A stretch of DNA of 64,000 nt from NCBI GenBank assembly GCA_047635695.1, contig JBLILN010000007.1:24230-88229 (forward strand), given 5' to 3'. A program made the position numbers and the translations under genes. Shown one piece after another: positions 42,925 to 51,692 of this stretch. Under the pieces are notes generated by a model. The model saw nothing but the letters and a program-made list of their open reading frames with translations, searched no databases and was not told where the DNA came from. How positions within the stretch are numbered: position 1 is the first letter of the stretch; each line of letters starts with the position of its first letter. This DNA comes from UBA2136 sp047635695. GTDB taxonomy: Bacteria > Pseudomonadota > Alphaproteobacteria > UBA2136.

Positions 42925-43416
42925 ATGTCGATTTTAAGCACAGCAAAGAAGTTAAGTATAGTGACGCTTTGTTCTTTTAGTGTTTTTATGGGTGTTTCTA
43001 GTGTTTCCCAGGCCAGTGATTTCTGGCAAATAAATGAGTGTCGTATTACAGGGACGAGCGCCGATATTACACTTTCGACCGATGCTTCTATCAGTCATAG
43101 CAGGGTTCACTTTCGTTTAGTGAGCGCTGTGCCCCTTATAAATGCGCCAGAATTACAGTTGAATACGGCACGTTTTACAGGTTTTGACATTGAAGGATCT
43201 GGTAGTGGTTTTGGTTTTGAAGCTGAATATTCACCAAGGCAGGTTTCATATTTTCTTAAGCCAGGTGCTACTCTAGTTGCCGCTTATCAACCTATTTATG
43301 CAGAAGAAGATGGCGGGTTTTACACCTATCATGCCGCTTTTCCGATGCAAGAACTGCCAGCATTAATTGCTGAGGTTTCTGAAAGTTGCAATAGTTTTAA
43401 TGTTGCGCAAAGATAA
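42925..43416 (+). CDS. Exported hypothetical protein (163 aa)
   Basis: A signal peptide covers about residues 1-30 and ends SQASD. The mature protein is beta-rich with alternating residues (ADITLSTDASISHSRVHFRL, GFGFEAEYSPRQVSYFLKPG) and has two cysteines, one near each end, which could form a disulfide. No family is recognised. The ribosome site is weak. A terminator follows the stop. It is divergent from the aldehyde dehydrogenase gene. Confidence 0.72.
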   Translation: MSILSTAKKLSIVTLCSFSVFMGVSSVSQASDFWQINECRITGTSADITLSTDASISHSRVHFRLVSAVPLINAPELQLNTARFTGFDIEGSGSGFGFEAEYSPRQVSYFLKPGATLVAAYQPIYAEEDGGFYTYHAAFPMQELPALIAEVSESCNSFNVAQR

Positions 43417-43444
43417 AAGCCTTGCATTTCTGCAAGGCTTTATT
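43417..43444 (+). terminator. Terminator between the 42925 and 43452 genes
   Basis: AAGCCTTGCA and TGCAAGGCTT pair as a perfect 10-bp stem across TTTC. It lies between convergent genes and may serve both. Confidence 0.85.
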
Positions 43445-43451
43445 TCGTTAT

Positions 43452-43751
43452 TTAGATAAAATATGAACGCACTTTTGGGGCGTCTTTTTGTTTTGCCATA
43501 ATGGTGACGCTTTCAAAACGATGTGATTCATCAGGCAATGATTTCCAGATAGTTTGGCTTTTATGTAAAGGAATTAAAGCGCAAGCTTCCATAAGGCCGT
43601 CTTGTATTTGCAGGTATATTTCATTATAGGAAATACCTGTAATTGATTTGGCCGAATGAATAAGACCGTTTTGAAAGGTAACAATAAAATAACTGGTTAT
43701 GTGTTTGCTATATAGCTGAGCGATAAATGTTTTGTTTTTAGGAGGGGGCAT
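43452..43751 (-). CDS. Hypothetical protein (99 aa)
   Basis: I do not recognise this protein. The ATG is preceded by AGAGGTAG about 8 bases upstream. It is cytosolic by appearance, with strands (SYFIVTFQNGLIHSAKSI) followed by a helix (EIYLQIQDGLMEACALI). It is convergent with the exported 42925 protein. An inverted repeat, TGCGAC-N11-GTCGCA at 43853-43875, lies about 100 bases upstream, between this gene and the diguanylate cyclase. Confidence 0.62.
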   Translation of the reverse strand: MPPPKNKTFIAQLYSKHITSYFIVTFQNGLIHSAKSITGISYNEIYLQIQDGLMEACALIPLHKSQTIWKSLPDESHRFESVTIMAKQKDAPKVRSYFI

Positions 43752-44029
43752 AAGGACTACCTCTAAGGATCGAAAAAGAATAGGTGTTTAATTGCATGAA
43801 AGGTAACATTAATTTACGTATATAGCTAAAGAAAATATATTCTAAAAGTGACTGCGACGTTGTTTTAATGTCGCATGGTTTGTTCTAATTGCTTAATTAT
43901 ACGGCAATCATGATGGTTGATAGCTTTTTTAAATAACTTATATCTGGTACTTTAAAGGTATTGTAGACCCTACAAGAAGAGGTTTCATGTAGAGAATAAA
44001 TTAAAAACAAAACGCAAAAGGTTTTACTG

Positions 44030-44854
44030 TTGAAAATTCAGTCTCTTTTTATAAGATTTATTGGCGTATTCATTGCGTTTGTACTCATACTACAAGCCTT
44101 TAACTATATCGCTATTAGCTTAACACCATACGGGATGAGATTCCTATGGGCGCCTCTTTCTGTTTCAGCTATTTTAGTCGCATGTGTGGCTTTTTACTTT
44201 GCACGCTACCTAAGCGATGACTTCAAAGATACTATCCGCAAACTCATTTCATGTGCCCGTGCTGTTGAGCATGGTGAAAAACGTGACCCATTAATACTTT
44301 CACGTAAGGACGAATTCGTTCCACTTGCCGACGCTATTAACAACCTTATGAACCGTGATAAAGCTATACGCGATGCAAACGAAGACCCGTTAACAGGCCT
44401 TGCGAACCGCCGTTATATTATGCAGCGTCTGGATACTTATGTTGATCAAAAAGTACCTCTTGCTGTGATGTTTATTGACCTCGATGGTTTTAAACCTATT
44501 AATGATGAATACGGCCACGACGCGGGTGATGAAGCCTTAAAAATTGTTGCTGAACGTATGACTGCCTGCACAAGGGAAAGTGATATTGTTTCTCGTATTG
44601 GTGGTGATGAGTTTATTATCCTCTTTAAAGGGCTTGAAGATGAAGAGGTTCTTAAAGAACGTGCCGATAAAGTACTTGAAATGGTTGGAACACCAATGTG
44701 GATCGACGGTAACCGTATCCGTATGGGTGCAAGTATTGGTATTTCAATGTTCCCTAAAGACGCAACAGACAGTGAAGCTATTGTAAACTGCGCTGACGAA
44801 GCGATGTATGCGGCGAAGCAGGGTGGTAAAAACGCCTACCGCTTTTATTCATAA
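44030..44854 (+). CDS. Membrane-bound diguanylate cyclase (GGDEF)
   Basis: Diguanylate cyclases make cyclic di-GMP from two GTP and so promote sessile behaviour. The 274-residue protein has two membrane helices (about 8-28 and 38-62), with only a very short periplasmic loop. A HAMP-like linker follows (FKDTIRKLISCARAVEHGEK, ending in EFVPLADAINNLM). The GGDEF domain has GGDEF at 191-195. The inhibitory RxxD I-site is at R182-D185, five residues before, so product feedback is expected. The start is TTG with AAAGG upstream. With so little periplasmic sequence, any signal must be sensed in the membrane or by a partner. Confidence 0.93.
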   Translation: MKIQSLFIRFIGVFIAFVLILQAFNYIAISLTPYGMRFLWAPLSVSAILVACVAFYFARYLSDDFKDTIRKLISCARAVEHGEKRDPLILSRKDEFVPLADAINNLMNRDKAIRDANEDPLTGLANRRYIMQRLDTYVDQKVPLAVMFIDLDGFKPINDEYGHDAGDEALKIVAERMTACTRESDIVSRIGGDEFIILFKGLEDEEVLKERADKVLEMVGTPMWIDGNRIRMGASIGISMFPKDATDSEAIVNCADEAMYAAKQGGKNAYRFYS

Positions 44855-45139
44855 ACAGGGTCTAAGCCACGCTTAATTACTTTCTTGTAAGTTTAAGGTG
44901 TGACACTCAATTTAAAATGCATTCTTATTTTTTTACTAAATAGCAATTTATGTAAGCCTTGAGCATAGTTGTTGAGTCTCTGTGTTGTTTTTGAAACACA
45001 TTAAAATCCTTTGCTTTCTGCCATTTTACATAATAGATGAATGAGAATTCATGAATTCGTTGCAAAAAAGCACATGGGCCTATTTTCAAATGCTTTCTCG
45101 TTATTGACAGTAACAGCATAGGTGTTTAAGCTTAACTCC

Positions 45140-45427
45140 ATGGTTGAATATGATGACAATTTAAAAATGAACCGCATATTTCATGCGCTAAGTGACAAAA
45201 CACGTCGCTCCATTTTACGTCGCATAAAGGAAGAAGAGTTTTCGGTCAGTGAGCTTGCTGAACCATACGACATGTCACTTGCCGCTGTGTCAAAACATCT
45301 TAAGGTTTTAGAAACGGCTGGCTTGATTGAACGCACGAAGCAAGGTAAAATTCATTGGTGTGGTTTAGTAACTGAACCGCTGGTTGAAGCCGAACTTGTC
45401 CTTAAATCTCTTTCTGGTCGCCTTTAA
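45140..45427 (+). CDS. ArsR-family winged-helix transcriptional regulator
   Basis: The 95-residue protein is a minimal ArsR/SmtB-type repressor: FHALSDKTRRSILRRIKEEEFSVSELAEPYDMSLAAVSKHLKVLETAGLIERTKQGKIHW is a complete winged helix. No cysteine pair typical of metal sensors is present, so it resembles the SdpR-like, metal-independent group. The start could be the GTG at 45122 or the ATG at 45140; neither has a good ribosome site. No metal or transport gene is adjacent, so the target is unknown. Confidence 0.88.
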   Translation: MVEYDDNLKMNRIFHALSDKTRRSILRRIKEEEFSVSELAEPYDMSLAAVSKHLKVLETAGLIERTKQGKIHWCGLVTEPLVEAELVLKSLSGRL

Positions 45428-45490
45428 AAGATTCTTTATCCATTTCCTGTGTCCTATGTAGCTCACTACATATTGTCCTTTAGACAAGTT

Positions 45491-45517
45491 AAAGCCCCAC
45501 AATAGCGAGGCCTTATT
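45491..45517. terminator. Weak terminator between arsR-type and RlpA-like genes
   Basis: An imperfect hairpin, AAAGCCCC with GAGGCCTT around ACAATAGC, lies between the convergent genes. Confidence 0.45.
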
Positions 45518-45534
45518 CGTGTAGATATTTAAAT

Positions 45535-46089
45535 TTATGGGTTTGAGGCGATCATTCTTGATACAACTGCTTTTTGAGTGAGCTGTGTTGGTAGAACCTC
45601 AAGCAATACATCAGCAATGCCTTCGTTACGGAAATCAAGGGCAACTGCCGCCTTTAATGAAAGGTCTATGATACGGTTACTTGTGTCTGTACCGAGATCA
45701 CTTTTAAAAGGGCCACGGTCATTCACACGCACGACAACTGTTTTACCATTTTTAACATTTGTAATTTTAACACATGACGGAATAGGTAATGTTGGGTGTG
45801 CAGCGGTATAATCAAACATGTTGTAAACTTCGCCACTTGCTGTTTTTCTGCCGTGGAAAGGGCGGCCATACCATGAGGCTTGGCCAGATTGTTTAAAGTC
45901 TACAGTATCTTTAATAGGTTCGTACTTTGCACCTTTCATATGGTAAGTGCGCTGAGACCTTGTAGGGTAGTCTTTATCTAGAAATGCAATGGTATCACCA
46001 GACTCTGTATATTCAACTTCACATATAGCATGGGCATTGCTTGCCGTTATTGATATAATGGTAAGCAAGACACTGAGTATTCTATTCAT
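45535..46089 (-). CDS. RlpA-like septal ring / lytic transglycosylase protein
   Basis: RlpA proteins have a double-psi beta-barrel and cleave peptidoglycan strands lacking stem peptides at the septum. The 184-residue protein starts MNRILSVLL with a signal peptide ending NAHA. The open frame begins 21 codons earlier, without support. QASWYGRPFHGRKTASGEVYN and VVRVNDRGPF, with the catalytic-type aspartate, are characteristic. An N-terminal stretch of about 70 residues precedes the barrel. There is no SPOR domain and no lipobox cysteine, so it should be a soluble periplasmic form. Confidence 0.88.
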   Translation of the reverse strand: MNRILSVLLTIISITASNAHAICEVEYTESGDTIAFLDKDYPTRSQRTYHMKGAKYEPIKDTVDFKQSGQASWYGRPFHGRKTASGEVYNMFDYTAAHPTLPIPSCVKITNVKNGKTVVVRVNDRGPFKSDLGTDTSNRIIDLSLKAAVALDFRNEGIADVLLEVLPTQLTQKAVVSRMIASNP

Positions 46090-46288
46090 ATATAAAAACC
46101 TTGTTTCATTCTGCGTGTTATAGATAAATAGGCTTTTTTTCGCCCACGTCAAGTGTAAAGTGCATATTTTTTGTGCAAAAGTTACGTAAGTCCCTAAAAA
46201 CAGGCGATTATTTTTTATGGGATTTGAGGATATATCTCATTTGTGTTATTATTTTAAAGCTCATTTAAATGAAAGAATGCATAAAACA

Positions 46289-47896
46289 ATGTCTGTATTA
46301 GAAAGTACCTTTAATTTATCTAGTGATAGTTCTATACGTAACGCCATGCAAATGCGTCAGCTTATCAAGGGGTTGGAAACTAAATCTGTTCGACTGCAAG
46401 GTGGTGGTGGTGAAAAATACATGGAAAAACATGTGTCCCGCGGTAAGCTGCCTGTACGAGAACGCATAAATACGCTTATTGACGATGCATCACCCTTTTT
46501 AGAAATTGCACCGCTTGCGGCTGATAATATGTATGACGCGGACATTACCTCCGCAGGTATCGTTACAGGTATTGGCCGCATTGAAGGCATTGAATGTATG
46601 ATTGTTGCCAATGACGCCACGGTGAAGGGCGGTACTTATTTCCCTTTAACGGTTAAAAAACATTTGCGTTCACAAGAAATTGCATTGCAAAATAATTTGC
46701 CCTGCATCTATTTAGCTGACAGTGGTGGTGCGTTCTTACCTTTGCAGGACGAAGTCTTCCCCGACAAAGAACATTTTGGCCGTATATTCTATAACCAAGC
46801 ACGAATGAGTGCTTTGAATATCCCGCAAATAGCCGTAGTAATGGGCAGTTGTACTGCTGGTGGTGCCTATGTGCCTGCTATGTGTGACGAAGCTATTATT
46901 GTTAAAAAACAAGGAACTATTTTTCTCGGTGGCCCACCGCTGGTTAAGGCCGCTACAGGTGAAGAAGTCACAGCAGAAGACCTTGGTGGTGCAGAAATGC
47001 ATTGTAAAGTTTCAGGTGTCACAGATCACCTTGCCGAAAATGATGAACATGCATTACTGATTGCAAGATGCTGTGTTAAAAATTTAAACCGTGAGAAATT
47101 TGTAGAATTATCTGTTAAAGACGTTGTCACACCTTTATACGACAGTGAAGAGCTGTATAACCTTATTCCATCAGACCTTAAAACACCGTATGACGTGCAT
47201 GAGGTTATTGCCCGTGTTGTGGATGGTAGTATGTTTGATGAATTTAAATCACATTACGGCTCAACGCTTGTTTGTGGTTTTGCACATATTTATGGTTACC
47301 CTGTGGGTATCATTGCCAATAACGGCATATTATTTAGCGAATCAGCCGAAAAAGGTGCACATTTTATTGAACTCTGTTCAAAACGCAAAATACCCTTGGT
47401 ATTCTTGCAAAATATTACAGGGTTTATGGTTGGTAAATCTTATGAAAATGCAGGTATCGCAAAAGCTGGTGCTAAAATGGTAACGGCCGTGGCATCAACC
47501 AATGTGCCTAAATTTACGGTGGTGATTGGTGGATCATTTGGTGCTGGTAACTATGCCATGTGCGGTCGTGCATATAACCCGCGCTTTATGTTTACATGGC
47601 CTAATAGTCGTATCAGCGTCATGGGTGGTGAGCAAGCAGCCAATGTGTTAGCAACGGTTAAAAAGGACATATACAAAGCCAAGGGTGAAACATGGCCTGC
47701 AAAAGAAGAAAAAGCCTTTATGGATAAAACCATTGCAGAATACGAAGAGCAGGGGTCACCTTATTATGCCACAGCAAGGCTATGGGACGATGGTATTATT
47801 GACCCTAAAGACACAAGAAAAGTGTTAGGGCTATCCATATCAGCAGCACTAAACGCGCCTATTGAGGATACCAATTTTGGTATCTTTAGAATGTAA
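46289..47896 (+). CDS. mccB: Methylcrotonyl-CoA carboxylase, carboxyltransferase (beta) subunit
   Basis: This subunit transfers CO2 from biotin to 3-methylcrotonyl-CoA in leucine degradation. The 535-residue protein has the carboxyltransferase features KYMEKHVSRGKLPVRERI, GSCTAGGAYVPAM, VGKSYENAGIAKAGAKMV and FGAGNYAMCGRAYNPRF, which are characteristic of MCC rather than propionyl-CoA carboxylase. The start MSVLESTFN matches relatives; the open frame extends 24 codons upstream. It heads the leucine cluster, but 145 bases including a family 2 element separate it from the next gene. Confidence 0.95.
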   Translation: MSVLESTFNLSSDSSIRNAMQMRQLIKGLETKSVRLQGGGGEKYMEKHVSRGKLPVRERINTLIDDASPFLEIAPLAADNMYDADITSAGIVTGIGRIEGIECMIVANDATVKGGTYFPLTVKKHLRSQEIALQNNLPCIYLADSGGAFLPLQDEVFPDKEHFGRIFYNQARMSALNIPQIAVVMGSCTAGGAYVPAMCDEAIIVKKQGTIFLGGPPLVKAATGEEVTAEDLGGAEMHCKVSGVTDHLAENDEHALLIARCCVKNLNREKFVELSVKDVVTPLYDSEELYNLIPSDLKTPYDVHEVIARVVDGSMFDEFKSHYGSTLVCGFAHIYGYPVGIIANNGILFSESAEKGAHFIELCSKRKIPLVFLQNITGFMVGKSYENAGIAKAGAKMVTAVASTNVPKFTVVIGGSFGAGNYAMCGRAYNPRFMFTWPNSRISVMGGEQAANVLATVKKDIYKAKGETWPAKEEKAFMDKTIAEYEEQGSPYYATARLWDDGIIDPKDTRKVLGLSISAALNAPIEDTNFGIFRM

Positions 47897-47909
47897 ATAA
47901 ATATCTACC

Positions 47910-48005
47910 TGCGACGTTTTATTTTGTTTAACTTTTGCGGGGCGCATGTACAATATGTATATTTCCGCTTCCATAATTTAAAAATAATCAAAGCTTCATC
48001 AGGTA
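47910..48005 (+). repeat. Dispersed intergenic element, family 2 (copy F)
   Basis: It contains TTTAACTTTTGCGGGGCGC, then ATGTAC-AATAT-GTATAT, then TTTCCGCTTCCATAA, and ends CTTCATCAGGTAC. It matches copy D (35545) over about 95 bases in the same orientation. It lies inside the leucine cluster, between mccB and the hydratase gene. It may affect expression of the downstream genes or simply be an insertion. Confidence 0.55.
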
Positions 48006-48041
48006 CACTCATTATTTAGTAAAAGTAAAAAAGAAGTAAAA

Positions 48042-48830
48042 ATGAAAAATATAATTGTAGAAAACAAAGGAAATATTGCTTATATCACACTAAATCGTCC
48101 AGAGGTTCATAATGCCTTTGACGAAGAAACGATAGCAGAGCTAACGGCAGCATTTGATAAAATAGAAGCAGACCATTCTGTGCGTGCTCTCGTTATTAAG
48201 GGCGAAGGCAAGAGCTTTTGTGCAGGCGGTGATCTTAACTGGATGAAACGTACTGCAAACTTCACATTGGAAGAAAATACAAAAGACGCCGCAGGCCTTG
48301 CAACAATGCTTTATACACTTTATAGCGTGAACATTCCTACCATTGCATTGGTACATGGCCATGTATTTGGCGGTGGTGTTGGCGTAGCTGCGGCTTGCGA
48401 TATTGTTATTGCAGACACAGACACCCAATTTGCATTAAGCGAAGTTAAGTTAGGCCTTATCCCTGCGGTTATTTCCCCTTATGTTTTCCGTGCTATGGGC
48501 GGAAGACATATGAAGCGTTACGCACAAACAGCCGAAATTTTTTCAGCCGAGAAAGCTGAAAAAATAAATTTAGTGCATGAAATTTCAAAAGATGCTGCAC
48601 ATGCGGAGACAATACTCAAAAATATGTTAAACGCTATTACACATAATGCACCACAAGCTATGTCGCTTGCCAAACAGTTGGCAGAAGTTGTTGGTGAAGC
48701 ATCTCTCGACGATGACACGCTTCTCGGTACCGCAGAGTGGATAGCCAACCGCCGTGCAACAGACGAAGGTAAAGAAGGTATTCAAGCTTTCCTCGAAAAA
48801 CGCTCACCTAATTGGATAAAAGGAAAATAA
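48042..48830 (+). CDS. liuC: Enoyl-CoA hydratase, probable methylglutaconyl-CoA hydratase
   Basis: Its position inside the leucine cluster suggests that it hydrates 3-methylglutaconyl-CoA to HMG-CoA. The 262-residue crotonase-fold protein has GEGKSFCAGGDLNWMKR and the second oxyanion segment HGHVFGGGVGVAAACDI. The catalytic-glutamate region is FALSEVKLGLIPAVISPYV. Other crotonases share these motifs, so the substrate is assigned by context. mccA begins 2 bases after its stop. Confidence 0.88.
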   Translation: MKNIIVENKGNIAYITLNRPEVHNAFDEETIAELTAAFDKIEADHSVRALVIKGEGKSFCAGGDLNWMKRTANFTLEENTKDAAGLATMLYTLYSVNIPTIALVHGHVFGGGVGVAAACDIVIADTDTQFALSEVKLGLIPAVISPYVFRAMGGRHMKRYAQTAEIFSAEKAEKINLVHEISKDAAHAETILKNMLNAITHNAPQAMSLAKQLAEVVGEASLDDDTLLGTAEWIANRRATDEGKEGIQAFLEKRSPNWIKGK

Positions 48831-48832
48831 AT

Positions 48833-50794
48833 ATGGACCGCCCCTTTGAAAGAATTTTAATAGCAAACCGTGGTGAAATTGCCTGCCGTATTATTGAAGC
48901 AGCCAGAGATATGGACATCGCGACTATCGCTATTTATTCAGACGCTGACTGTGCCAGTTTACATGCCAAAATGGCTGATATGTCTGTACGAATTGGTGGT
49001 AATACAGCGGCAGAAACTTATATGGACGGTGATAAAATTATTGAGATTGCCTTGCGAAATGGTGTGCAAGCCATTCACCCTGGTTATGGTTTTTTAAGTG
49101 AAAATGCGGCCTTTGCAAAAAAATGTGCTGACAATCATATTAAGTTTATTGGGCCAAGTGCAGAAACAATCGAATTAATGGGGTCTAAATCATCCGCTAA
49201 AGCCATTATGGTAAAAGCAGGTGTGCCTGTTGTCCCTGGTTATTATGGCCATGATCAGTCGGATAAAACATTGAAAAATGAAGCACAAAAAATTAGTGTG
49301 CCGTTTTTAATCAAGGCGACTTATGGCGGCGGTGGCCGTGGTATGCGCTTGGTAGAAGACATGAAAAACTTCGACACAGCATTAAACGAAGCACGCAGTG
49401 AGGGTGAAAAATCATTCGGTAGCGCCGATGTTTTAATTGAAAGATACCTCACTGAACCAAGGCACATCGAAGTGCAAATATTTTCGGACACGCACGGCAA
49501 TACAGTTCATTTATATGAACGTGACTGTAGTGTACAGCGCCGTCATCAAAAAGTAATAGAAGAAGCCCCTGCACCGAACTTTTCAACAAAACAGCGTGAA
49601 GCAATAACCTCTGCAGCAGTCAAGGCCGCCGAAGCGGTTCATTATGAAGGTGCTGGAACGGTCGAGTTTTTGCTTGATAAAGACGGGTCTTTCTATTTTA
49701 TGGAAATGAACACACGTTTACAAGTTGAACACCCCGTTACAGAAATGATAACAGGCGAAGACCTAGTGGCATGGCAACTTGTTGTAGCTGCGGGTGCACC
49801 ACTTCCACGCGCACAAGAAAATATTACCTGTACGGGGCATAGCTTTGAATGTCGTCTTTATGCAGAAGACCCAGAAAATAATTTCGCGCCGTCTATCGGT
49901 CATATTGGTTTATTAGAATGGCCAGAAGAAAGTACATATGTGCGTATCGACACAGGTATTGAAGAGGGGGCTAATGTTTCGCCTTATTATGATGCCATGC
50001 TTGCAAAAATTATTGTTTGGGGCGAAGACCGCGATGAAGCGCTTGATATTATGTATAATACTTTAAGTGCCGTACAAATTGCGGGTGTCAAAACTAACAA
50101 TAAATTGCTGAAGTCTATTGTGTGTAATGAAACTTTTATGTCGGCAAAATTTAGCACGTCGTTTATGGAGGTTGAAAAAGATAACCTTGCACTCACAAAA
50201 GAAAAAGTGCCATCAGAGGTCTTGGCCTTGGCTGTTAATTTTATTCTTGAAGGGCGCTTTGAAGCGGAGGAACATGCTTATCATAACCACCACGATGCAA
50301 CGTCTCCTTGGAATGATGTCGATGGATGGCGCATGAATAGTTATCACCGTGAAAAAATTACACTGAAAGACGGTGACCAAAACTACGAAATTTTTATAAC
50401 ATACAAGCAAGATGATATCGATATCGAATTACCAGAAGAGGTGGGAGATATCGGCATTGACTTTACAGGTGGCGATGTCTATGAAAATGATGGCATTCTG
50501 ACCATTATGCTTGCAGGACAGTCATATGAGCTGACTTTAGATGATCCAGCACATAAAGGTTTGGATCACACTGTTGATGGTGAAGCACTATGTGCGTCAA
50601 TGCCGGGTACTCTCACTAAAATATTGGTTAAAAAAGGCCAAAAGGTTGAAAAGGGCGCAGAGCTTGTTGTGATGGAAGCCATGAAAATGGAACAAACTTA
50701 TACAGCGCCATATGCGGGTATTATAAAAGAAATATGTTTTAAACAAGGGCAACAAGTGGCACAAGGTTCACTTTTGATACGTATAGAGGAATAA
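48833..50794 (+). CDS. mccA: Methylcrotonyl-CoA carboxylase, biotin-containing (alpha) subunit
   Basis: This subunit carboxylates its own biotin using ATP and bicarbonate. The 653-residue protein starts MDRPFERILIANRGEIACRII, with AAGGA about 8 bases upstream. It has the biotin carboxylase domain (GGGGRGMRLV ATP loop, FYFMEMNTRLQVEHPVTE), a middle domain, and a C-terminal biotinyl domain with VMEAMKMEQ, where K618 carries biotin. Together with mccB it forms the MCC complex. The run liuC-mccA-hmgL is tightly spaced. Confidence 0.95.
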   Translation: MDRPFERILIANRGEIACRIIEAARDMDIATIAIYSDADCASLHAKMADMSVRIGGNTAAETYMDGDKIIEIALRNGVQAIHPGYGFLSENAAFAKKCADNHIKFIGPSAETIELMGSKSSAKAIMVKAGVPVVPGYYGHDQSDKTLKNEAQKISVPFLIKATYGGGGRGMRLVEDMKNFDTALNEARSEGEKSFGSADVLIERYLTEPRHIEVQIFSDTHGNTVHLYERDCSVQRRHQKVIEEAPAPNFSTKQREAITSAAVKAAEAVHYEGAGTVEFLLDKDGSFYFMEMNTRLQVEHPVTEMITGEDLVAWQLVVAAGAPLPRAQENITCTGHSFECRLYAEDPENNFAPSIGHIGLLEWPEESTYVRIDTGIEEGANVSPYYDAMLAKIIVWGEDRDEALDIMYNTLSAVQIAGVKTNNKLLKSIVCNETFMSAKFSTSFMEVEKDNLALTKEKVPSEVLALAVNFILEGRFEAEEHAYHNHHDATSPWNDVDGWRMNSYHREKITLKDGDQNYEIFITYKQDDIDIELPEEVGDIGIDFTGGDVYENDGILTIMLAGQSYELTLDDPAHKGLDHTVDGEALCASMPGTLTKILVKKGQKVEKGAELVVMEAMKMEQTYTAPYAGIIKEICFKQGQQVAQGSLLIRIEE

Positions 50795-50797
50795 AAA

Positions 50798-51691
50798 ATG
50801 TCAGAATTTGTCAAAATAATTGAAGTTGGCCCACGTGATGGTTTACAAAATGAAGTGCATCAAATAAGTGCGGCTGAAAAGGTTGAACTTATTCGAAACC
50901 TTAAAAAGGCAGGTGTGAAACATATTGAAGCAGGAGCTTTTGTTTCGCCAAAATCTATACCACAAATGGCCGACACTACCTACGTGATGGAAGGTTTGGA
51001 CATGATAAAATATGGTCTTAAGCTTTCGGTACTGGTCCCTAACATCAAAGGTTATGAAAATGCTGTGGCAGCTGGCGCAAAGGAAGTGGCTATATTTGCT
51101 TCAGCATCTGAAAGTTTTTCCCAAAAAAATGTAAACTGTAGCATTGCTGAAAGCTTTGAACGTTTTGCTGAAATTTTTGAGCGTGCAAAGGTTGAGCATA
51201 TTAAAGTACGTGCTTATATTTCATGTATTGCAGCTTGCCCTTACGAAGGTGCCGTCGCTCCTGAAAAGGTTGTCGTAATGGCCAACAAACTTATTGAAAT
51301 GGGTGCTTATGAAATTTCATTGGGCGATACCACAGGGGTAGCAAACCCTGCTGCCATTAAACGCCTTATATTTGAACTTTCAGCAACAATACCAATGCAT
51401 AAAATCGCTGTTCATTTTCATGATACTTACGGCCAAGCCTTAGCGAATATTTACGCGGCACTCGAAGTGGGTGTCCGTACAATAGACTGCAGTGTTGCAG
51501 GCCTTGGTGGCTGCCCCTATGCACCGGGCTCTTCGGGTAATGTAGCCACAGAAGATGTTGTTTTTATGCTTGATAATTTAGGTTATTCAACAGGTATTGA
51601 CCTTGAAATGTTGGTACGCACAGCTTGGTATGTGAGCGATTTATTTGACCGTGAACCAGTGTCTAAGGTCGCCCGCGCCATGGGCCGATAA
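50798..51691 (+). CDS. Hydroxymethylglutaryl-CoA lyase
   Basis: HMG-CoA lyase splits HMG-CoA into acetoacetate and acetyl-CoA, the last step of leucine catabolism. The 297-residue TIM-barrel protein has VGPRDGLQNE at the start with the metal-binding D, RAYISCIAACPYEG, AVHFHDTYGQALAN (metal ligands H-x-H), and SVAGLGGCPYAPGSSGNVATED with the catalytic cysteine in GGCPYA. It follows mccA by 3 bases. Confidence 0.96.
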   Translation: MSEFVKIIEVGPRDGLQNEVHQISAAEKVELIRNLKKAGVKHIEAGAFVSPKSIPQMADTTYVMEGLDMIKYGLKLSVLVPNIKGYENAVAAGAKEVAIFASASESFSQKNVNCSIAESFERFAEIFERAKVEHIKVRAYISCIAACPYEGAVAPEKVVVMANKLIEMGAYEISLGDTTGVANPAAIKRLIFELSATIPMHKIAVHFHDTYGQALANIYAALEVGVRTIDCSVAGLGGCPYAPGSSGNVATEDVVFMLDNLGYSTGIDLEMLVRTAWYVSDLFDREPVSKVARAMGR

Positions 51692-51692
51692 T

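Noticed and set aside
44925..45119. Minus-strand 64-codon open frame between the GGDEF and ArsR-type genes
   Set aside because: No ribosome site and no recognisable composition or terminator; most likely non-coding.
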